Origin: an uncultured Bacilli bacterium
Lineage (GTDB): Bacteria > Bacillota_I > Bacilli_A > RF39 > UBA660
NCBI GenBank assembly: GCA_944358445.1
Contig: CALVRC010000010.1
Span: 1 to 45,624 of the forward strand
Reading direction: 5' to 3'
Length of the DNA stretch: 45,624 nt
Part shown: positions 18,516-24,318 of the stretch, piece after piece
Layout: each line of letters opens with the position of its first letter
Numbering within the stretch: the stretch's first letter is position 1
Translations under genes and position numbers: made by a program
The notes under the pieces: generated by a model
What the model was told of the DNA's origin: nothing
What the model saw: only the letters and a program-made list of their open reading frames with translations
Databases searched by the model: none

Positions 18516-18592
18516 GGCGAGATAGCTCAGTTGGCTAGAGCATACGGTTCATACCCGTAGGGTCGAGGGTTCGAATCCCCCTCTCGCTACCA
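18516..18592 (+). tRNA. tRNA-Met (CAT), elongator type
   Basis: 77 nt including the encoded CCA. Cloverleaf: acceptor GGCGAGA / TCTCGCT with a terminal G-U pair, as in Bacillus elongator tRNA-Met; D arm AGCTCAGTTGGCTAGAGC; anticodon stem TACGG/CCGTA around loop TTCATAC with CAT at 18550-18552; T arm GAGGGTTCGAATCCCCC. The last 45 nt are repeated three times downstream, so this is the intact copy of a site used repeatedly for integration. The anticodon CAT could also be lysidine-modified to read Ile, but the acceptor stem resembles elongator tRNA-Met. Confidence 0.96.
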
Positions 18593-18603
18593 ATATGTAT
18601 TTA

Positions 18604-18630
18604 ACTAGATAGAAATATCTAGTTTTTATT
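18604..18630 (+). terminator. Terminator of the tRNA-Met gene
   Basis: ACTAGATA / TATCTAGT around a GAAA loop, then TTTTATTTT. Near-identical hairpins follow the tRNA fragments at 22240-22284 and 24134-24178. Confidence 0.85.
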
Positions 18631-18703
18631 TTACCTTGATATTTAAAGGATTTTAACATCATCATATAATAATTATACTAGTTACCTAATATGAATATTA
18701 AAT

Positions 18704-18874
18704 ATCCATAAAAAATCTGTAGTTAAATTTTAGTTATTTTTTATAAAAAATAATTCAAATTTACTTATATTTAATCAAATCTATTCAAACTTACTCAAGT
18801 TTTACAAATAATAAAAAGCCTTAAAAATAAAGGCTTTTTTGATATTTTACACTAGACTACTAATTAGAACTTTT
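18704..18874 (+). repeat. Right-end repeat R1 of the tRNA-Met cassettes
   Basis: About 170 bp, closely similar to 22064-22239 and 23971-24133. It contains TTTGTAGTTAAATTTTAG-like sequence, two 14-nt direct repeats TTCAAATTTACTTA (18754) and TTCAAACTTACTCA (18784) spaced exactly 30 bp apart, an intrinsic terminator AAAGCCTT/AAGGCTTT plus Ts (18815-18840) and a CTAATTAGA box just before the att copy. Confidence 0.8.
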
Positions 18875-18919
18875 TTCATACCCGATAGGTTAAAGGTTCG
18901 AATCCCCCTCTCGCTACCA
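18875..18919 (+). repeat. att-like copy 1 of the tRNA-Met 3' half (degenerate)
   Basis: 45 nt aligning without gaps to 18548-18592 from TTCATACCCG to CCA. It has six substitutions, clustered in the variable/T-arm 5' side; the last 25 nt are identical. It is not a tRNA gene because the 5' half is missing. Confidence 0.88.
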
Positions 18920-19058
18920 ATTTTGATTATTTTACTAGGTTTTAAGCCTAGTTTTTTTATTGGGAATATCTAAACAGGTATTCCCATCTTTTTTATTTTA
19001 AGAATAAATGATATAATTATCTAAACAATAAATAGTAATGTGTAGAGAGGATTAGAAA

Positions 19059-19598
19059 ATGAATTTAGAACAATTAAAAAAAGATTGCATAAAAAAACAA
19101 AAGAAAGGTATCCATTTTATTCTTGCGTCAATAGTAATATGGACTATGGTTTTAATGGTACAATTAACAAGTTTTCCTATATTAACAAAAAATCTATTAA
19201 CATTTTGTTGTACAGCACCATTATTGCCAATATCGTTTTTAATATCCAAAATATTGAAAATACAATTTCAAGATAAAAGTAATCCATTAAATAATTTAGG
19301 TATATTATTTTCTGCAAATCAAATGATATATCTTTTAATAGCAATGTGGGTTTATCCTACATTGCCAGATAAAATGTTAATGGTTATTGCTATGATTTTT
19401 GGAGCTCATTTATTACCTTATGGTTGGTTATATAATTCAAAATCATATATGGCATTGTCAATAATTATTCCAATATTATCTCTAATAGTTGGTTTGAATT
19501 TTGCAAGTTATATTCTTGCAATGATGATGATAGTAATAGAAATAATATTTAGTGTACTTTTATTATTTGAAAATAAGAAAATAGGAAATAATAGTTAA
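19059..19598 (+). CDS. Four-to-five-TM membrane protein (DUF7010-like)
   Basis: 179 residues, mostly hydrophobic, with about five TM segments after a short basic N-terminus (LEQLKKDCIKKQKKGIHFI). The N-terminal pattern and length recall the DUF7010 family of uncharacterised Bacillota membrane proteins, but I cannot confirm this without a profile search. No catalytic motif is visible. GAGAGGATT precedes the ATG and a TATAAT box lies about 40 bp upstream. First of four genes in the unit; probably cotranscribed with the CPBP protease and ABC genes. Confidence 0.75.
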   Translation: MNLEQLKKDCIKKQKKGIHFILASIVIWTMVLMVQLTSFPILTKNLLTFCCTAPLLPISFLISKILKIQFQDKSNPLNNLGILFSANQMIYLLIAMWVYPTLPDKMLMVIAMIFGAHLLPYGWLYNSKSYMALSIIIPILSLIVGLNFASYILAMMMIVIEIIFSVLLLFENKKIGNNS

Positions 19599-19627
19599 AT
19601 AAATAGTAATTTGAAAGTGAGATAGTT

Positions 19628-20332
19628 ATGAAAAAAATATTTGAAAAGCACGAAACATTATTTTGTATATTGTTAATAGTATTCTATATAATAGTAAATT
19701 CATATTGCATACAAAATTTTGGAATAGAAGATTATAGAAGTACAATCATAAATACAATATTTTCGTTAGTGTTAATTTTTGTGATAGTAAAACTAAAAAG
19801 AGTTTCTTATTATGGACTAGCAAAAGTAAGCAATTTAAAAAGATATTTATATTTTATACCATTATTATTGATTATATCAGTTAATCTATGGAATGGTATT
19901 AACATCAATAATACACCAAACGAAATAATATTTTATATTTTAACAATGATTAATGTTGGCTTTTTAGAAGAAGTTATCTTTAGAGGTTTTTTATTTAAAA
20001 TGATGGAAAAAGACAATGTTAACAGAGCGATAATTATAAGTGCCTTTACTTTTGGTATAGGTCATATTATTAATTTGTTAAATGGTGCGAATTTAATTCC
20101 AACTTTAATGCAAGTATGTTATGCAATTTCAGCAGGGTATTTATTTGTTATAATATTTTATAAGAGTAAATCTCTTATTCCTTGTATCATAACTCATTGT
20201 TTAGTAAATTCGCTTTCTATATTTAATGTTGAAAACACAATATCATTATATGTAGCACCTATATTTTTAACAATAGTACCATTAGTTTATGCAATTTATA
20301 TAAATAAAAGCATAAAAAAACAAGACATATAA
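19628..20332 (+). CDS. CPBP family intramembrane metalloprotease (Abi/CAAX-like)
   Basis: 234 residues, about seven TM helices. The three family motifs are present: EEVIFRGFLF (motif 1, Glu-Glu-x-x-x-Arg), FGIGHIIN (motif 2, His) and HCLVNS (motif 3, His/Asn). Such proteins are membrane-embedded glutamic/metal proteases; in Gram-positives they often accompany bacteriocin loci as processing or immunity factors. Starts 29 bp after the previous gene and ends 24 bp before the ABC ATPase gene, so it fits an operon. Its substrate is unknown. Confidence 0.88.
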   Translation: MKKIFEKHETLFCILLIVFYIIVNSYCIQNFGIEDYRSTIINTIFSLVLIFVIVKLKRVSYYGLAKVSNLKRYLYFIPLLLIISVNLWNGININNTPNEIIFYILTMINVGFLEEVIFRGFLFKMMEKDNVNRAIIISAFTFGIGHIINLLNGANLIPTLMQVCYAISAGYLFVIIFYKSKSLIPCIITHCLVNSLSIFNVENTISLYVAPIFLTIVPLVYAIYINKSIKKQDI

Positions 20333-20356
20333 ATTACAATTTAGGAGTGAGATTTA

Positions 20357-21232
20357 ATGAATAAGAAAATATTAGAAATTAAAAATTTGACGAAATATTA
20401 TGGAAAAGTTCTAGGAGTAAAAGATTTATCGCTTACTCTTTATGAGGGAGAAGTATTTGGCTTTATTGGACCAAATGGAGCAGGAAAATCAACAACAATT
20501 AGGTCAATTATGAATCTCATTAATAAAACAGAAGGTTGTGTTTTACTAAATGGAAAAGAATTAAACAAAGATAATATTGCCTTAAAAGAATTAATCGGCT
20601 ATTTACCAAGTGAAATTCATTTATACGAAGATTTGTCTGTGAAAGAAATGTTAGATTATCATGAATCATTTTATAAAAAGAATTGTCATAAAAGGAGAAA
20701 AGAATTAGTTAAAAAACTAAAACTAGATGAGTCTAAAAAAATAGAAGAATTATCTTTGGGTAATTCAAAAAAATTAGGCATCGTTCTAGCATTTATGCAC
20801 GAACCAAAATTACTTATATTAGATGAACCTACAAGTGGATTAGATCCAATTATGCAACAAATATTTTATGATTTATTGAAAGAAGAAAAAGATAAGGGAA
20901 CGACAATTTTTTACTCAACACATATATTAAGTGAAATTTCTAAAGTTTGTGATCGTGTTGGAATTATAAAAGATGGTCATCTAATAACTGTGGAAACAAT
21001 GGAAGAAATGCAAAAGAAAAATTTAACATTTGTTACACTAGAATCAAATGAAATAACAAAAATTGTGGATGATTTAAAGTTAGATATTCACCCAAAAAAA
21101 GAAAATACAATCAGGTTTAAAAATGGATTATCTTCTGATAAACTTATAAAATCACTTGCTAAATATAAAATAGATAAAATATTAATAGAAGAAGCAACCT
21201 TGGAAGATGTATTCTTACATTACTATAAGTAG
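20357..21232 (+). CDS. ABC transporter ATP-binding protein
   Basis: 291 residues, the ATPase partner of the next gene. Walker A GPNGAGKST, Q-loop region YLPSEIHLYEDLSV, a divergent signature LSLGNSKKLGI in place of LSGGQ, Walker B LLILDEPTSGLD and switch His in YSTHILSEI. The ~80-residue C-terminal extension (VTLESNEITKIVDDL...) is typical of ABC-2 exporters of the bacteriocin/antibiotic self-protection group. TTTAGGAGTGA precedes the ATG. It is followed 10 bp later by its permease. Confidence 0.94.
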   Translation: MNKKILEIKNLTKYYGKVLGVKDLSLTLYEGEVFGFIGPNGAGKSTTIRSIMNLINKTEGCVLLNGKELNKDNIALKELIGYLPSEIHLYEDLSVKEMLDYHESFYKKNCHKRRKELVKKLKLDESKKIEELSLGNSKKLGIVLAFMHEPKLLILDEPTSGLDPIMQQIFYDLLKEEKDKGTTIFYSTHILSEISKVCDRVGIIKDGHLITVETMEEMQKKNLTFVTLESNEITKIVDDLKLDIHPKKENTIRFKNGLSSDKLIKSLAKYKIDKILIEEATLEDVFLHYYK

Positions 21233-21242
21233 GAGGTAGATT

Positions 21243-22034
21243 ATGTTTAAAAGAGAAATGAAAGTTAATTTTAAAAGTTTTCTAATATGGTTATTGTTAT
21301 TAATTGGAATTTTTACAATATCATTTTCAATTTATCCATCCATTATAAATAGTGATAATATAAAAATGATGGATGAAATGATGGAAATGTTTCCAGCAGA
21401 AGTATTAAAAGCCCTTAATATGGATATTTCATCCATTGATAGTGTATTTGGCTGGTTGAAGTCAGAGGGCTTTGTGTTTGCATTATTGCTAATAGGATGT
21501 TATTCTGGAATTCTTGGATCTAACATCTTATTAAAAGAAGAAAGTGATAAAACAATTGAATACTTAAATAGTTTACCTATTAAACGAAGTACCATAGTAT
21601 TAAATAAAGTTTTATGTGGATTATTGTATATAGTTTTAATGGTTGGAATTCTTGGAATATTTAATTATATAGGACTTTCTTTAAGTGGAGAATTTGATAA
21701 GAATTTATATATTTTACTTAGCATTACACCAATATTTTCTTCGGTAGTAATATACTTTGGATGTATGTTTTTATCAACTTTCACACATAAAACAAAAAAG
21801 ATGCTAGGTATCAGTCTAGGGATAGTTTTAATCAGTTATGTATTACAAGTATTATCTTCTCTTGCAGAAACAACAGAATTTCTTAAATATTTCTCTGCTT
21901 TTACTCTTGCTGATATAAGAAATGTAATAATGGATATTTCTATAAATCCTTTGTTGATATTAATAAGTATTGGTTTATCTGTAATGTTTTTAGGATTAAC
22001 TATAATTCGTTATAATAAAAAAGAATTGGTATAA
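21243..22034 (+). CDS. ABC-2 type transporter permease
   Basis: 263 residues with six TM helices: an N-terminal amphipathic start (FKREMKVNFKSFLIW), a large extracytoplasmic loop containing the acidic MMDEMMEMFPAEVLKALNMD stretch, and the typical EESDKTIEYLNSLPIKRSTI elbow before TM3. Forms a homodimeric or heteromeric exporter with the preceding ATPase. Strong AGGAGGT site. The repeat R2, with its terminator, begins about 30 bp after the stop, closing the operon. Confidence 0.88.
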   Translation: MFKREMKVNFKSFLIWLLLLIGIFTISFSIYPSIINSDNIKMMDEMMEMFPAEVLKALNMDISSIDSVFGWLKSEGFVFALLLIGCYSGILGSNILLKEESDKTIEYLNSLPIKRSTIVLNKVLCGLLYIVLMVGILGIFNYIGLSLSGEFDKNLYILLSITPIFSSVVIYFGCMFLSTFTHKTKKMLGISLGIVLISYVLQVLSSLAETTEFLKYFSAFTLADIRNVIMDISINPLLILISIGLSVMFLGLTIIRYNKKELV

Positions 22035-22063
22035 TTGTTAGATAAATTACAATTTATCGGTTA

Positions 22064-22239
22064 AATATTTATAAAAAATTTGTAGTTAAATTTTAGTTAT
22101 TTTTTATAAAAAATAATTCAAATTTATTTATATTTAATCAAATCTATTCAAACTTACTCGAATTTTACAAGTAATGAAAAGCCTTAAAAATAAAGGCTTT
22201 TTTGATATTTTGCACTATATCACTAATTAGAGCTTTTTT
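22064..22239 (+). repeat. Right-end repeat R2 of the tRNA-Met cassettes
   Basis: Second copy of the ~170-bp element. The 14-nt direct repeats start at 22117 and 22147, again exactly 30 bp apart. The terminator AAAGCCTT/AAGGCTTT (about 22178-22203) ends the ABC operon. Just before the repeat is the palindrome GATAAATT-AC-AATTTATC (22041-22058), partly kept before R3 as well. R2, att copy 2 and the left block of C3 together fill the gene-free stretch 22035-22518. Confidence 0.8.
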
Positions 22240-22284
22240 TTCATACCCGTAGGGTCGAGGGTTCGAATCCCCCTCTCGCTACCA
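22240..22284 (+). repeat. att-like copy 2 of the tRNA-Met 3' half (exact)
   Basis: 45 nt identical to 18548-18592, from TTCATACCCG in the anticodon loop to CCA. The identity continues downstream through the terminator hairpin and about 90 bp beyond, nearly matching what follows the intact tRNA. Confidence 0.92.
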
Positions 22285-22518
22285 ATATGTATTTAACTAG
22301 ATAGCAATATCTAGTTTTTGTTTTACCTTGATATTTAAAAGCTTTTAGCATCATAATATAATGATTATACTAGTTACCTAATATAAATATTAAATATCTA
22401 TAAAAAATTTGTAGTTATATTTTAGTAAATTTTTTATAAAAAAATTAATTGAAAATATTAACAAATTAATCACTATTAATGATATAATAATAGCTATATC
22501 TATAAAAGGAGGGAAAAT

Positions 22519-23220
22519 ATGGAATACAATATCTATTGTGATGAAAGTTGTCATTTAGCAAGCAATAATAGTAAATATATGTTAATCGGAGCAGTTTATT
22601 GTCCAAAATTTAAAGTTAAAAAAGTTAATGAATATATAAATCATTTAAAAAATAATTATAATTTGTCCAACAAAATAGAATTAAAATGGAATAAAGTTGA
22701 CAAAAAAACCGAAAAATTATATTTAGATATTATCAATTATTTTTTTAATAATGATGATTTAAAATTTAGAATTATTGTAATTGATAAAACAAAATTAAAC
22801 CACAAAAAATATAATCAAACTGAAAATGATTTTTATCACAAAGCATACTATGAAATGTTAAAATATATTATTATTCCTGGTAATTCATATAATATATACC
22901 CTGATATAAAAGACACACATTCATACTACTATCATCAAATAACACTAAATTATTTAAGGATTAAAATGTCTGACACTAATAAAAAAACCATAAAAAAAAT
23001 ACAACCAATTAAATCTTATGAAGCACCAATATTACAAATTAATGATATTTTAATTGGAGCATTATCATATTATTATAGAAACCTATCAACAAATAGTATA
23101 AAACTAAATATTATTCATGAAATTCAAAGATTATATCAGAATAGTTTTGATATATCATCATCCTATAGTAATACTAAATTTAATATATTTATTTGGAAAT
23201 CAAAAGATGACAGAAACTAA
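22519..23220 (+). CDS. DUF3800 domain protein
   Basis: 233 residues. N-terminal YCDES motif (acidic pair at the end of strand 1), IVIDKTK after strand 4, the IYPDIKD segment and the C-terminal INDILIGALSYYYR with its Asp: this is the DUF3800 pattern, an RNase H-like fold with acidic residues suggestive of a metal-dependent nuclease. Several conserved RNA motifs (DUF3800-I to -XI) have been reported next to genes of this family. AAAGGAGGG precedes the ATG. It overlaps the next gene by 14 nt, so the two are translated as a pair. The biological role of the family is not settled; defence or mobile-element functions are often suspected. Confidence 0.82.
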   Translation: MEYNIYCDESCHLASNNSKYMLIGAVYCPKFKVKKVNEYINHLKNNYNLSNKIELKWNKVDKKTEKLYLDIINYFFNNDDLKFRIIVIDKTKLNHKKYNQTENDFYHKAYYEMLKYIIIPGNSYNIYPDIKDTHSYYYHQITLNYLRIKMSDTNKKTIKKIQPIKSYEAPILQINDILIGALSYYYRNLSTNSIKLNIIHEIQRLYQNSFDISSSYSNTKFNIFIWKSKDDRN

Positions 23221-23719
23221 AAATAAATGTGGATTTAATGGCCCATTACCTAAAACTACTACAGATGATGAATTATACGATTATTTCATAAAAAATATAT
23301 ATTATGGCAATTTAAAAATAAATGGAATGAACATTAAAGTATTTACTACCCCATTTGAAGATAATAAAATGCAAGGATTTTTTCATTTAACCACTAAAAC
23401 TCAAAAAAAATTAGGAATAAAAATAAGAATGAAAGAATCTCGTGCTTATTTTATAAATTATGTTGCTCCTATGATAAAAAATTATTCAAAATGCCCTAAT
23501 TGTGAAGATACAAAATGCAATAAGATTAAAATATGGACTGCTCCATATAAAAACACAAAAAGAACAAAGTTACTATATAGTAATGATTTATATAGTTATA
23601 TAATCATTCTTGAAAAAAAGAAAAGTGATATGTACATAATAAGTTCATACTTAATTGATGAACCCAAATATTTACAAAAAGTATTAAAAGAATATAATGA
23701 ATATAAAAAAGCTTCTTAA
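23207..23719 (+). CDS. Putative BECR-fold (RelE/colicin-like) RNase partner of DUF3800
   Basis: 170 residues from ATG 23207, which overlaps the DUF3800 stop; the open frame extends to 23117 but lies inside that gene. The pattern GFFHLTTKT, SRAYFINYVAPMI, a Cys cluster CPNCEDTKC, then KIKIWTAPYKN, RTKLLYSNDLYSYIIILEKK and DMYIISSYLID resembles phage-type Barnase-EndoU-ColicinE5-RelE (PBECR) nucleases, where a basic strand leads into the EKRK-type strand and a conserved Tyr/Asp ending. That assignment rests on pattern recognition alone. The C-P-x-C-E-D-T-K-C insert is unusual. A toxin or antiviral RNase controlled by DUF3800 or the nearby RNA is an inference. Confidence 0.68.
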   Translation: MTETKNKCGFNGPLPKTTTDDELYDYFIKNIYYGNLKINGMNIKVFTTPFEDNKMQGFFHLTTKTQKKLGIKIRMKESRAYFINYVAPMIKNYSKCPNCEDTKCNKIKIWTAPYKNTKRTKLLYSNDLYSYIIILEKKKSDMYIISSYLIDEPKYLQKVLKEYNEYKKAS

Positions 23720-23738
23720 TTGTTTTTAAGAGGCTTTT
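23707..23738 (+). terminator. Hairpin after the putative RNase gene
   Basis: AAAAGCTTCTTAA / TTAAGAGGCTTTT: 13 bp with one G-U pair and a 6-nt loop, overlapping the stop codon. There is no long T run beyond the stem. The loop also carries the candidate -35 box of the RNA that follows. Confidence 0.6.
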
Positions 23739-23747
23739 AAATATAAT
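23720..23747 (+). promoter_or_regulatory. Candidate promoter of a small RNA
   Basis: TTGTTT (23720-23725), 16 bp, TATAAT (23742-23747). The expected start is GG at 23754-23755, just where the structured sequence begins. Confidence 0.5.
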
Positions 23748-23753
23748 ATAAAC

Positions 23754-23820
23754 GGACAACGCAACTAATAGATAGTTGCGTCTCCAGGACTCATATAACA
23801 CTTGGTCATTGAGTAACTAA
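23754..23820 (+). ncRNA. Candidate structured RNA associated with DUF3800
   Basis: Starting GGACAA, it has an 8-bp perfect hairpin CGCAACTA/TAGTTGCG (23760-23780, loop ATAGA). Then CCAGG (23784) can pair with CTTGG (23801) and ACTCA (23789) with TGAGT (23810), an interleaved order that forms an H-type pseudoknot or two alternative stems. It is far richer in G and C than its surroundings and lies behind a promoter-like sequence. Conserved RNAs near DUF3800 genes are known as a class; whether this is one of them needs a covariance-model search. It could also be read on the minus strand. From 23821 to R3 (23971) I see only AT-rich sequence. Confidence 0.55.
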
Positions 23821-23970
23821 ATTGTAGCACAAACTATATTTAAAGTCAATCCACGGATTTTATATGCACCACATTATATAGTATTCCAATAAACAATAAA
23901 ATATACTTTATATTGTAAAATTTCAAATTAAAAAATACCAATTTAGTAAATTACAATTTATCTATCAAGC

Positions 23971-24133
23971 ATATATAAAAAATTTGTAGTTATATTTTAG
24001 TTATTTTTTATAAAAAATAATTCAATTTTACTTATATTTAATCAAACTTACTTATACTTACTCAAACTTTATAAACCCTCAAAAATAAAGGCTTTTTGGG
24101 TATTTTGTATTATATTACTAATTAGAGCTTTTT
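23971..24133 (+). repeat. Right-end repeat R3 of the tRNA-Met cassettes
   Basis: Third, most diverged copy. Direct repeats TTCAATTTTACTTA (24021) and ATCAAACTTACTTA (24041), then ACTTACTCAAACTTT, so the spacing differs from the 30 bp in R1 and R2. The terminator's 5' arm has decayed (ACCCTCAAAAATAAAGGCTTTTTGGGT) but can still pair in a shifted register. The CTAATTAGA box and T run before the att copy are kept. Confidence 0.75.
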
Positions 24134-24178
24134 TTCATACCCGTAGGATCGAGGGTTCGAATCCCCCTCTCGCTACCA
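24134..24178 (+). repeat. att-like copy 3 of the tRNA-Met 3' half
   Basis: 45 nt with a single substitution (GTAGGATCG for GTAGGGTCG) relative to the intact gene, followed by the same terminator hairpin ACTAGATAGCAATATCTAGT. No further copy is seen between here and fhs, so the right boundary of the island is either this copy or a point after the next gene. Confidence 0.9.
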
Positions 24179-24318
24179 ATATGTATTTAACTAGATAGCA
24201 ATATCTAGTTTTATTTTTCCTTGATATATAAAGCCTTTCACCAAAACTATATAAATAATTATAGTATTTTAAAATGAAAAATGATATAATAATTTAAATT
24301 TTATTGAGGTGATTAAAT

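Larger units (their letters stand above)
18593..18919 (+). mobile_element. Cassette unit C1 (no gene), between intact tRNA-Met and att copy 1
   Basis: 327 bp with no plausible coding frame. It consists of a left block (tRNA terminator plus about 90 bp shared with 22285-22400), followed directly by the right-end repeat (18704-18874) and a degenerate 45-nt copy of the tRNA 3' end. It has both ends of the other units but no cargo, so it looks like a minimal or cargo-deleted unit. This unit and the start of C2 account for the whole gene-free stretch 18593-19058. Confidence 0.6.
18920..22284 (+). mobile_element. Cassette unit C2: membrane protein, CPBP protease, ABC transporter
   Basis: 3365 bp between att copies 1 and 2, with four plus-strand genes against the minus-strand trend of the chromosome. 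Behind att copy 1 come two terminator-like hairpins (CTAGG/CCTAG; GGGAATA/TATTCCC), then a promoter with TGATATAAT and the genes. It ends with repeat R2 and att copy 2. Cargo of this type (CPBP protease plus ABC pair) is often seen in peptide export or self-immunity loci; no precursor peptide is visible. Confidence 0.65.
22285..24178 (+). mobile_element. Cassette unit C3: DUF3800 protein, putative RNase, structured RNA
   Basis: 1894 bp between att copies 2 and 3. After att copy 2 come the terminator hairpin and left block (to about 22393), then a truncated R-like stretch (22394-22446), a TGATATAAT promoter, two overlapping genes, a hairpin, the candidate RNA at 23754, repeat R3 and att copy 3. 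The truncated R-like piece suggests that the unit was inserted into, or rearranged from, an earlier L-R junction like that of C1. Confidence 0.65.

Noticed and set aside
23117-23206. N-terminal extension of the putative RNase gene
   Set aside because: It lies wholly within the DUF3800 coding region; ATG 23207 has a GGAA site and a classic short overlap.
23604-23801. Minus-strand 65-residue frame over the RNA candidate
   Set aside because: It overlaps the RNase gene end and the structured RNA, has no convincing SD, and ends in hydrophobic low-complexity sequence.
18875-24178. The three tRNA fragments as tRNA genes or pseudogenes
   Set aside because: Each begins in the anticodon loop, has no 5' half and is preceded by the same R element; attachment-site copies explain them better.
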